Shown here one piece after another: positions 26,401-38,300 of a stretch of 64,000 bases of DNA (positions are counted from its first letter, which is position 1; every line of letters starts with the position of its first letter). This stretch comes from Wuchereria bancrofti (Eukaryota; Nematoda; Chromadorea; Rhabditida; Onchocercidae). The position numbers and the translations under genes were made by a program. The DNA lies in assembly GCA_005281725.1 (NCBI GenBank), contig SSBO01000010.1, positions 490,461-554,460 of the forward strand, in the 5' to 3' direction. Under the pieces are notes generated by a model. That model did not search any database. It saw only the letters and a list, made by a program, of their open reading frames with translations, and was not told the origin of the DNA.

Positions 26401-27297
26401 TTGTTGCTTTTCTACCTAATTTCGATATTATATGCTTTATTGGTTTAGCTGAAACATATTTACTCTTTCATTTTTTATCAAAATTTTTCGCTAATTCATT
26501 AAATAATTTATATTTATGATTACAATGTTAACCATTATTAAATCAAATTTATTCTATGATAATTTATATTCAATTCATTATTGTATGAAATTTTTCCTTC
26601 TTAATTTTAGCATCATTTTTAAACAATTATAATACTAATCATACAATTATTCATTTCGATCTTTTCTAGAACATATACTAATCCTAAACTATTATATTGA
26701 TTTTTTTTTTCATTTTTTCTAGGATTTATTTAAATATATTTCAGATAAGAATGATAATTGATTAGAATTTAAAAAAAATGAACCTGAATCAGATGATGAT
26801 TTTATCCTTAAACGACAAATTTTTTTAGCCTCAGGTATTATACGCAATATTGGTGAGCATAAGCATTGTTTTATTGAAATTTCATATTTCTAAAATTACA
26901 ATCATGCAACTTCTATTATTTCTAATAGTTTAAAATTAATATAAAAAATGAAATGACAACAACACTTCACTTGTCATTTCAATTCTCATCCAACATTTCA
27001 ATTAATTTTTTTGTCATTTATAAGAAATATTTCGCATGTAGTAAAATGTACAATTTTTTCAAAAAAAAAGAAGAAAAAAATTATTTTTTGTTTGAGAGAG
27101 GGAACGGAAATATATAATAAAAGAAAAAATAAATAAGTAAATAAACAAATAAACAAAGAAATAAATAAATAAATAAATAAACTGACACGCAATCTACGGA
27201 AGTATAATCCGCATAATGTACAATGAGCTTTCATCCAACCTCTAGCAAGTTTCTTATGAAAAGTACGAATTTTATTGGTACGATGAGTGGAATTCAT
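23487..27297 (-). CDS. Highly divergent 14-3-3-like protein
   Basis: Exons: 27297-27187, 26889-26784, 26448-26375, 25985-25843, 25755-25545, 25023-24922, 24430-24266, 23873-23487 (1299 nt, 432 residues). Residues about 110-270 follow the C-terminal helices of the 14-3-3 fold. Visible are YYRLAPLI (154-161) where 14-3-3 has DYYRYLAEV, a run of Asp/Glu/Lys, YAEIF, then PTHPNRL (192-198) matching the conserved PTHPIRL, then an Asn/Asp-rich helix pair ending in a DNL-like position. The Arg of the phosphate pocket (YYR) is kept but the following Tyr is Leu. The N-terminal half, which in normal 14-3-3 carries the dimer interface and the Lys/Arg of helix C, is replaced by a basic Cys-containing region (CTLCGLYFRRLR). 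A 160-residue Ser/Lys-rich tail (RKSTCSARSSF) is added, making it much longer than the usual 245-250. An acceptor lies four bases before the ATG. It probably does not act as a classical dimeric 14-3-3. Confidence 0.65.
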
Positions 27298-27724
27298 CAA
27301 TCTAAAATTTTACGATCATATTTGTGAAGAAAAAAAAAACATCAATACAACACGAGACAGAGAGAGAGAGAGAAAGAGAAGAGCGAGATATAAAGATAAT
27401 AAAATATTCAATCATTTTTGATAAACTTCCTCAATATCTTATTAATATTTCATAATGTGATAATTTTTCGTTTTCTTTTTTGTAATAAATGATAAATTAA
27501 ATAACAAAATATTTGATTTTAAGAGAAAAAAAAAGATATTTGGAAACTTTCTTGAAAAATATAAATGATAATACTAAAAAGAGAGAACAAAATGGCATAT
27601 GTTTACTCCTTTGTGATGTAATATTATTTAATCTCAATGAGTGTAATATAAATTAACTGTTTCATTTCAAATTGTACAAATTCTCATAAAAAGTCACTGA
27701 TTGAAGAGGAAAGAATGAATTTCA

Positions 27725-27759
27725 TATATCTGAAATGAAACAATTCAATCAATCAACCA

Positions 27760-27838
<79 letters not shown>

Positions 27839-27850
27839 TCAATCAATCAT
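27725..27850. repeat. (AATC)n microsatellite
   Basis: A nearly pure run of the tetranucleotide aatc, more than 20 units long, broken only by single-unit imperfections at both ends. Confidence 0.95.
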
Positions 27851-29544
27851 TTGGTTAATCAGTATGAAAAGGATAATTAAAACTCTTTCATAAAATGTAA
27901 AATATCATCGATCACAAAATTTTTTTGTATATCAAATAATAAATCAACCAAAACCAAAAAACCTATAACTTATTTTTTTTTAAAAAAAAAGGAAAGAGAG
28001 AGAGAGAAGAGAGAAAAATCAATTTGTTCCTACCAAGTAAATACTAAAAATAACAAAAGAAAGAATTTAATTAATAAATAAATGAAAAAAAGTGAAAGAA
28101 AAAATAATTAAAATAATCCAATAATCTTGCACTACTCTTTTTTCAAACATTAATTATTGCTAATTGTTCATTTAAAAGAATTTGATAATGAATTAACAGT
28201 ATTATATCAATATATCAGTGATTTAGATTGGATACAACTTATAGTTAAACTATGAATTAAAACAATTAAAAAAAAATTTTTTTTTTTTTGAAATGAAAAG
28301 AAAAAAGAAGAAAAAAAAAGGAAAAGCGTGACATTATCGGTTTGGGAGAGATAGGAAATAGTCTCAAAATGCTTATAACTAAAGTTATTTAAAAAGAAAA
28401 AAGAAAAAAAGACAAAGATTGATTGCCACCGAGGACACGAAATTATTCAATTGGATGAGTGTAGTAAAGAAGAAAAAAAAAATAGAAAAATCTTGCGATG
28501 TCTTTTTTTTTACATCAAAATACTTTATGAAAATCATTATAGTCTTATAAAAATTAAGATTTATATATAATTAAGTTTCGTTTTTTTTTTTAATTTATAT
28601 AATTTTTTATATAATTAAGATCATTGAGCATTAATTTTAATATTCAATTAAATTTCTATAATTTTTTAATGTATAGTTAAGACATTTATATAATTAAGAT
28701 AATTTTTTTATATATATAGTCAAGTTTTTTTTATCTTTATAATTATGATAAATTAAGCATTTTCACTTATTTTTTTTAATAATTAAGATAATTAAGCATT
28801 AAATGTGCTAAAAGATAGATGTTATAAACTTTTTTCTCTTTTTTGAAAAATTTAGTAATAAAGTGATAATAATTTTTTATGAAATATTTCTTCCATTTCT
28901 TTTCGCTTTTTTTTTTGCATTCTTTAAATAAATGATAGAATTATAAGTTTCGAAATTTGAAAAATATTAGCTTTAGAATTATAAATGCTAAATGGATAAT
29001 GTAAATAAAGGACAAATGTAATGATGTTATCAGTTTTGATTAGGCTAATGATAATGATAAGTAGACTAATGAATAAAAGGATGACAAGTTAAATAGGACA
29101 GTAATATTCAACGTGACGAAATTTACATTTTTACATGATCGAATATCATCAGTAAAAATATGATAATCCATTGAAGAATGAATTAAAATTATAAAATATA
29201 CTTCATATTGATACTTTTCAAATTGCTTATCATTTGAAAATTTGAAGAATTCGTTGAACAAATTCGTTGAATTTAGACCGAATTGAATGAGCATTGATTT
29301 TAGAAAAGTAAAATACAAAAATTTTATCATTAAATTAGTTAAGCACAGAGAGATCAATCAATAATTCCACCAATAATACCACAATTATATGTTGAAATAT
29401 TCCTTATAGTGGTGAAACAGAATAAATAAAAAAATCAAACAGCATTTTGTAATCAAATTAATTTAGATCAAATTTTTTTTTCCAATTTAATCAACAATCT
29501 AAACAAAATGTCCATTATTAGTCTGTGTTAAAATGCAGTAATCA

Positions 29545-30045
29545 ATGATCTATTTGATAATCAAAATACGAAATGATCTGTTTGATAATCAAAATACGAA
29601 ATGATCTGTATGATAATCAAAATGTGAAATGATTTGTCTGATAATCAAAATATGAAATGATTTTATGAAATGATTTGTCTGATAATCAAAATATGAAATG
29701 ATTTTATGAAATGATTTGTCTGATAATCAAAATATGAAATCATTTGTCTGATAATCAAAATATGAAATGATTTGTCTGATAATCAAAATATGAAATGATT
29801 TGTCTGATAATCAAAATATGAAATGATTCTATGAAATGATTTGTCTGATAATCAAAATGTGAAATGATTTGTCTGATAATCAAAATATGAAATGATTTGT
29901 CTGATAATCAAAATGTGAAATGATTTGTCTGATAATCAAAATATGAAATGATTCGTCTGATAATCAAAATATGAAATGATTTGTCTGATAACCAAAATAT
30001 GAAATGATTCGTCTGATAATCAAAATATGAAATGATTTGTCCAGT
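29545..30045. repeat. 28-bp minisatellite
   Basis: About 17 tandem copies of a unit of the form gatttgtctgataatcaaaa plus tatgaaat. Several copies carry a 15-base insertion (gattttatgaaat type). Single-base variants (tatg/tgtg, ttgt/tcgt) are shared by non-adjacent units, which suggests unequal exchange. Confidence 0.95.
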
Positions 30046-31500
30046 GATATAGCAAAATATCCAATAATGATATTATCAGTAATATATACTAAATAAATAA
30101 TTAAAAGAATATATCGATTAATTTGACCAATGAAAAGAAGCACTATTGTAATAGATGAATAATTATTATGAATGTTTAATTTAGTGAAGCAAATTTTATC
30201 TAACAATTCAATACTTCACTAAAGACTAAGATAAAACAATAAGATTGCAAGGAAATTTAAGAAAATAGAAATTGCTGAACTATGAATCCATGAAGGATAA
30301 CAACTTACCTCTTTCTTTCCTTTTTCTCTCTCTCTCTCTCTTTCTCTCTCTTTTCCTTCTTCAAATTTCTCTTTAAAAAGAAAGAAAAAAAAAAAAAAAA
30401 AACAAGCATTGAAATAGTGAAGTTTAGCTTAGGATAAATTCTAAAAATTATTCAATCATCAATCATCCATCGATTAATGATTGAGAATAGAACTAAACTG
30501 ATAGAATATGACACTGTTAAGTGAGATCAAATTTTATCGTACAACAAATTTCATCTCAAATAAATTTTAACTTCTATGACGTCAATGGATGGATTGAATT
30601 GATAAGTTGAAGAAAAGTGAGAGAAAAAAAAAAGTAGAAAAAGCAAGGAAAAGGGAAAGAATTAAAACAAATATTTTCTTTTCGCTTATTCTAAATTTAA
30701 CTCAAACAATATGGCTAATACTTTTGTTACCTATGAGAAAAATATTCTTACAGTGTAATTTGAACTAAGAAAATTTTCTCTTTCATTTTTCATCTCGTTT
30801 TTTTTTTTTTCTTTTTTCATTTTTTTTCTCTCTCTCTCTTTCTTTCCTTCTTTCTTTCTTCATCTTTTTACTATGGCATCATATAAACACATTTGAAAAA
30901 TGGATTGCCCTTGGTTATTTCAAGTAGTATTTAGTTCAAAAAAAAAAAAAAAAAGAAAAAAAAGAAAAATATTTTTATTTCAAGAAGTACACTTTTTAAA
31001 AAAATATCATTTCAAAAAAAAAAAAATGCAACTTGAAAAATTTGAAAAATAATTATTTCAAAATTTTGCAATTTACAAAATTATCATTTTAGATCCTGTT
31101 CTTAAATATTTCAAAATTATCTCCTTAGTTTGATAATTAATTTTTATTTAGTATATGAGAGTATTAATAATTTTTTTTTTTTTGACATAAATTATAAAGG
31201 ACATAAAATGTGTCATAAATGAATTAATTATTAATTTTTTTTCCATTTTTTTTAAAGCCAGAAAAAGAAAAATGAAGATTAATTAATCATCAATACATAA
31301 CAAATTTTTAAACTTCAGAAAAGAAAATTTTCAATGGAACTGCGCAATTTAAGCATTCTATTAGACCTTCGAAACTGGATCCGGAAAACATATCTGCAAA
31401 TCCAATCATTCCCATTATTTTACACCAATATTGTCATACCGGAATATCGGAATGTTAGAATTTAAAAACGTCAATTGTCCGTGAAATACCACGCATGCCT

Positions 31501-31552
31501 CCCAACTTCTTTTTTCCTTTCTATAAATTTCGTGATATGCCCGGAAGTTGGG
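31501..31552. repeat. Short inverted repeat (9-bp arms) upstream of HD-PTP
   Basis: CCCAACTTC at 31501-31509 pairs with GAAGTTGGG at 31544-31552 across a 34-base loop. It lies in the GC-richer part of the intergenic region about 800 bases before the HD-PTP start. Its role is unknown. Confidence 0.5.
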
Positions 31553-31939
31553 TAATTGTTGGGTTTCATTTTAGTTGTGATCGGTCAGTCTAATTCGGTA
31601 TTTTGTTGGGTGAGGATTATTATAACACAGTGATCGTTTAAATCTCAGAAACTTCAAGGAAATTGATAAGGTGATAATGATAAATTATTTGACCTTTTGA
31701 GGTCAAATACTTTTGATTATATGCCAAAAAGATATAATTACTAAATGTTGACCGATTGTAAAATTTAAGTAATGCATTCTTCTAGCTCTGATTAAATTAA
31801 TTAAAGTCAGTTGTTAAATTGGCTTTTTTCTCGGAAAAATACAATCTCACAGGTTGCAATCAAACTGATATGAAGACTATATTAGTACAATACGTCTGCA
31901 GTTACACCCTTGATTACGTATTTTAAAAAAAAATCTTAA

Positions 31940-32165
31940 TTTTGGCTTATTACTATAAAAATATTAGTATTACTATTACTGCATTATTATTATTACTTTA
32001 CTATATTATTATTATTACTATTCTTGTTGCCATATTATTATCATTATTATTGTTATTATTATTACTGTTATTATTATCATTATTATTATTATTACTATAT
32101 TACTTATTATTTTTATTATTATTACTATTACTTATTGTTACTATGTTATTATTGTTATAATTGTT
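31940..32165. repeat. (ATT)n / ATTACT low-complexity tract
   Basis: About 220 bases of degenerate ATT and ACT triplets directly before the HD-PTP gene. On the plus strand it reads as an open poly-Leu frame of about 70 codons, which is a repeat artefact. Confidence 0.9.
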
Positions 32166-32346
32166 ACTAAAAAAGCTGTAGATCAGCAATATAACCGTTG
32201 CATGTGAAAGCATAAGGATGAATGTTAGATAGTAGTGGAAAACGAAATGAAATAAAGTTTTCTGTGTCAAAAGTTGTGCAACAAATAATATGGACCATAT
32301 GATTTTTTTTTTTTTTTAAATCAGTTTTTCAGAAATTTAATCAACT

Positions 32347-35300
32347 ATGGAGGGTATGCCACGTGTACCGATGCTTACGCCAGATTTAAAATTTTGTTTG
32401 GCATCATTACCAACTAATTTTTCATCGCAAATTAAAGAAGTTAGTTTTTTCTTTCTTTAAAAAGAGAAAAAAAATTTATTAAAATTCTAATCACTATGAC
32501 TAGGTTACTCGTTTAGTTATCATAATTTTAAGCATTTTTAATAACTTTTTTTTCTTATCCTAGCCTGTTTGGTTGATTCATATATTAATTTTTCTTTGTT
32601 GATATATTTTCCTTTTGCCTTCTAGTAAGTCTGGCTAATTCATTTCAATTCTCTATTATATACGGTTAGTAAAAGGTTAGCACAAACAAAAATTTTAGCA
32701 TTTCTGGTTGACATATATGTGTATTTAATCAAATTTAACTGTTATGTCATTCTGAACACAGTACATTTTGATATAATCATTCATTTCAGTATATCCTATT
32801 GCACTATCAAGATGATCCAATGAAGTATGAAAGTGCTATTGGTGAAATTGAAAATATGCGTTCGGTAACTTTTTTTCTATTCTTTTAAATGTTCAACATC
32901 TTTTTGTAGTTTGTAGTTTTTTTCTTTTTTTTTTAGCGATAATATCAGTGTTAATCTAGATAATTTTCATAACAGTGGTACCAATAGCAAACTGAATTCA
33001 AATAGCTCTACATAAAGTTAGTTTACTACTGATATTATTAGTTTGGAAAAAATATAAATTGGCGAAGATGTATTTTCAGTTAATAAATTGTGTATTAGAC
33101 TATAATATTCCAGAAATTGAGTCGACTTTTGCCTGATTCGGAAACGTTGAGCATATTGAAGCGATATTACGCGCAGTTATGCTTGATGAAAAATAGATTC
33201 CCAATGGAAAAAGGTGATACTATCAATGTGGCATTTTCCTGGTATCGTTTTCTCATTTAATATAAATATATTTTTGTTACGACTATTTAATAAGGAAATA
33301 TATGGCTCTGTTGCAAAATATATTAATAAAATAATAAATAAGATATAAATTAATCCATGGTTTTATTGTTACTAGTACTAATTCCATGTATCCTATGAAT
33401 ATATACGGAGGTAAACAAAGGTATGAATTTCAGGATGGATAAGAATAGTGATACATCAAATGCAGTCGTATTTGAAGATATTAATTACGAGCTTGCATGT
33501 GTAATGTACAATATTGGTGCTGTGCATGCAGCGATTGCTGCTAATGAAGCACGCACTGATCTAGACGTTAGTCTTGTTTTTTTTTTTTATCTGTTAAAAA
33601 GTAAAAAGAAAAAGGAAAAAACTCTTTCTTGCAGCATTTATTTAAATATTTTGATAATAGATTTCTTTCAGTCAATTAAGAATGCTTTTACACATTTCCA
33701 ATGTGCAGCATATCCTTTCGAACAAATACGAGATTCGATGAATGCTATGAAGTATTCTGCTGTCGATTTTGATCCTTCTATTCTAACATTTTATACCACT
33801 ATGCTATTGGTAATCTGATTTAAGCATTTTTTTTTTTCACCTCTTTCATTAAATGATACAATACGCTAGCTTATCATCTAGAAATTTTATTATTTTTCAC
33901 TAATATTGGATGACTGTTTATATTAATTTCATAGGCGCAAGCACAAGAATGTTTACTGGAAAAGAGCGTAATTGATCATCGCAAGAATACAGTCATAGCA
34001 AAGTTGGCAATTCATTTGAGAGATGTATATATGCAATGTCGTGAACATTTTGATTTCAGTGGCTTAAATGATATTCTCTCTTCGAAATGCAAGGTAAGAA
34101 AAATTTTTCCACAATTAATGGTGTCCTCTTTTCGAGATATAAGGTAAAAAATTTTTTCCACAATTAATGATGTCTTCTCTTCGAGATGAAAGGTAAGAAA
34201 ATTTCTCCACAATTTTTCTTTTTTTACTTCCGATGTTGTAATATTAGCTAGAATGTTGCAGGAATGGCTAAGAACATGCACTGTAAAGTCGGAAATATAT
34301 GGAGCGATTGCAATGCTTCATCTTGGCTTGCAGGCAGAAGAAGATAACAAAATGGGTTTTAGGTTCTAATTTTTGTAGAATAATTATTTTAATATGACAA
34401 TAACGCTTTTGACTTACCAATGCTTGATTTACTTTTAACGATTTACTCTTTGCAGAGTTTCTTATTTTGACTTTGCTTTGGAATATGTAAGTGCAGCTAT
34501 GAAACAGGTTGAGAAGGATAAGCGAGAAAGTTTGAAGGAAGCTGTCATTTTCTTGAATGATGTTATTCTTGGAAAGTTAGTTTTCTTTCATTCATTTGAT
34601 ATAGATATCCATTAAAACGTCATTAGCGCTACTATTAATAGATATTATTATTTTTTTTAATATTATTTTTCCTGTAAGCAATCTTGATTGTGTTATAAGG
34701 GATTTGTTGCTAATCGCCGTAAGATGGATTGAATAGTGATACAGAATCTTTTTTCATAAAAGAACACTTTTAAAGTAATTATGAAATGCATTATTTGTAT
34801 GTCAGAGATCAATGATAAGAATGGAACGAAACAGTAATTTATATAATTGTATTTAGGCAACGAAATGCTAAAAAAGAAAATGATTTTATTTATCATGACC
34901 GAATACCGAAATCAGAAGAATTGGCAATTATAGAGGTGCGAATTTACTGATCCGTATTTTTTTTTGGCGTAATATTATGTTCAAATATGGAAACAATTTT
35001 ACAGAAATGTTTCAATAGTTTGTAAATATGATAATATAGCAAAATCAAGTTTGGATAGATTGAGTGATTTGCTATTTGCTGTTGTTTACCTTTTGTAATA
35101 CAAAAGACTGTAAGACATGCATTTTGCACTCTAGGAAAATTTTTGCAGTAGGAATGAAACTAGTAGGGAAGTTCAATGCAATGACGAAAAAATTTCAATT
35201 GCTGCTTTTTATGAAATGTTTTTGGCTAAATTTTTTTTACACTGAAGTATGTTCTACAGGGTGTTAATATGGTAAAAGCAGTTGGATTTGATCCAACCGA

Positions 35301-38300
35301 TAAATCAATCTCTGGTCCTGATCTCTTTGCTGCATTGCTACCAGGCAATGTGCTGAAATCACTTTCTATTTATAGTGAAGAGAAAGCAAAATTCAAACGT
35401 ACGCTATTAGAAGAAATTGAAGAAAAAGATAAGGAATTAGAGTAAGTGTATTCTAATAAGTTGCTTATTTTTTTTGAAAGTTGCTTATCATATTTTTGAT
35501 TCTGATAAATTGCTTATTATATTTTTAACCTTGATAAATTGCCATCTTTACATTTATAGTTCTTTACATTCACTTCAGTAATCGGCTAAGCATTATCATA
35601 TAGCTTCTTATCGAATACTACTTGGGAATACCGATCCTATAATGTAAAAAATTTTATATTGGTATACTTTATCTCTCGTGAAAAGTATATGTTGTCACTC
35701 GAACATATAGATAAATATGTCTTGTACTTTCCAGGCATCCCAGTAATGGCACTTTTTTTTTTTTTTAGAGACTATATTAAATCTTTGCAACTCGAAGAAA
35801 TTAATTTTAATGATGGGTCAAAAGTGGAGGAACTTCCGGAAATGTTGCTAGAAAGAAGTGCTGCATTCAACTCACAACCAGATGCTTTTCCTGAATTACT
35901 GGACAAATTACATCGTACTTTTTTTTTTTTTTTTGTTCATATAGCAGCACAACAATTATTGATAGACAATTGAATATTAGATTTTTATCAGTAAAGAATA
36001 GAACATTTCAGGAGTTGGAGATTGTGCAATAGAAGCAGACCACAAAATCTGCAATCTTCGTAATAGATTAGATGCTATTAACTCTCTTCAACTGGTTAGT
36101 TTTGAAGTATTGTGAAGTAGATATCTGACTATCTAGTTAAATGATAAACAATCAGATTAAAACAATCAGATCTCAGATTAAATCAAATACTGGTAGCATT
36201 GTTTATCATTTAAATCTATCGAATCGTCTTTTAAAAGTAAAACAGTTAATTGTTTAATGTATGTATATTTGACTTTGCATATTATTGTAGAGAGCTGACG
36301 AAGGATTCAGTGCTATCATGAAAGAACTTAATCGTGTCAACGATCATCATATGAAAGCACGGTAAATGTAGTTGCAAAATTCGAAATTTCAACTGATTCT
36401 AATCAAGATTTCTAAGTTTAATATGGTTTAAAGGACAAACAATGCGGAGCTACAGCGTGCATTAGCTGCTCATTCAGAAAGTTTAAAAATTCTGGCAATG
36501 CCGTTGAATGAATTACGCAAACGACTAACAGATAATACTGAGATAAAACCAGGTATATTTTGCATTATTTATTTATTTATTTATTTTTTTCAGTCATACG
36601 GAGATAAAATGATTATTTGCAGCAGATAGCACAGAGGGATTACTATTGAAGAAGATGCTGGATAAGGCAAATGAAATGAGCACTCAGAGACGTAATTTAC
36701 TTTCGAAATTAAATGAAGATTTGCTAAATGATGATATTACAGCAAAATGTTTAGCAGAAAAGAATGAAGATAACTGGGTTAGTTCACCTGATAATAATTC
36801 ATTTGTTGAGAAATGTGGTAGTTGTAAGTATCGAAAAAAAAAAAAGATGACTTGCAGGGATTGTATGAAAATGAACTAAAGAAGCATGAGGAAACTGCTA
36901 CACTGATTCGTATGAATCTTGCTGCACAAAATAATATCCTTGCTGCATTGACTGATGCGAATGCTAGTTTTGGTGATTATCGTAAAAAGATTATGAACGA
37001 AAATAAAAAGTAAGTTTTTTTTTTGTCAAGTTTTTTCTTAAATGAATATCTTACCCTGTATAAACTTTTATATCATACCTTCTCTAGCAATCGATATTTC
37101 ATCATTGACTGTTATGGACATTCTGATAAAATGTCTATTTTTTTTCATATCAATGATATAATTATCATTTTAGTCGTATGGATCAGGTACTTGCTCTTAC
37201 TGCAGCTTATGATGTGTACATTGATGTTTCGCAGAAGACAGAAGAAGGCTTAAAATTCTATTCAACTTTATTTTCAATGATAAAAGGTTTAGGAGATGCT
37301 GTTGAAGCAATCGAAACTGCTTGTGAGTTTTGTTTCAACTGATGTTGATAAGATGAAAAAGCGGATTAAGAAAAGAAAAAAAAAGTTACCTAAAATCTAT
37401 TTGATGGAATTTTGAAATCTAGCATGACTTACATACTTTGTTATAGTTGAAGAAGAAAAGAAAGAAAAAGAGAAAGAAATGTTGAAAGGATTGGAAGAGC
37501 GTGCAACTGGTATGAAATGGACTACTACCTCTGCACAAAATATCAAGAAGGACGCAGATTATAATTCAACTTCAACTATAACAGGCTCCGAAAATGTGAG
37601 CAATGATAATAAGCTAGAAATGGGTTCGTCGTTCTCATTTTCACTTATTTTTCTCCGAAGAAATATCTAGAGATTTTAAATTCTATTGAAAGAGAATAAT
37701 TTGAAGATCAGAAAATTTCTAAAGGAAAAGAAAGGAGACAATTTTAACTCATTAGTTGTTTTTTTTTGCATCGGAAATTAACAATTGATTTCAGGTTTTA
37801 AAGGACTAAGATTGAAAGACTGTTTGGAGTACTATCGCAGTAATATTGCTAAAGGTACCCATGGCATACAACAATCTCAGCCGGTTGATATTTTATCATC
37901 TATATCACATAAAGATGAGTTACAATCTAATCAGACCATGCCTACCTCTGATACTGCTCATTATTCCCAATATCAGAGTTCGGCATCGTTGCGTTCTCAA
38001 TTTGCATCAATGTCTAATCCATCTATACCAAATACTTCATTAAGCAGTACCGCAAAGATGATTCCGCAACCATATATATTTTCTGATAATATAGCATTAT
38101 CACAAGCATCAAAGCCACTACTAAATTCTCAATCACAAACTATGGTATCCTTAACACCGCAATACACCGTAACGTCACCGTATCATTTTTCCGGAGATCA
38201 GCGTACTACTTCCACTATTCAAAATCGTAATGCTATAAATGCAACATTAACAGTTGCTAATCCGCAACAGATTAACACTTCAATTCTACCACCGATTTCT

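Larger units (their letters stand above)
27298..32346. other. Repeat-rich intergenic region between divergent genes
   Basis: This region separates the 14-3-3-like gene (-) and the HD-PTP gene (+), so it should hold both promoters. It contains simple repeats listed separately, long A/T and GA tracts (about 27355-27385, 30325-30355), and a less AT-biased stretch at about 31340-31620 before the HD-PTP gene. I see no convincing exon or RNA gene. Confidence 0.55.

Noticed and set aside
31540..31572. Second possible SL-like sequence (minus strand AATTACCCAA core)
   Set aside because: Only about 12 of 22 bases agree, and the core overlaps a short inverted repeat. A 10-base match in 128 kb of both strands is not surprising.
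31942..32160. Poly-Leu open frame on the plus strand
   Set aside because: It is a translation of an ATT/ACT triplet tract with no splice context, placed in the upstream region of the HD-PTP gene.
33114..35441. ALIX (ALX-1) rather than HD-PTP
   Set aside because: The N-terminus MEGMPRVPML, the AQECLLEKS and SLYSEEKAK-type motifs, and the NDDITA segment follow HD-PTP. ALIX differs at each.
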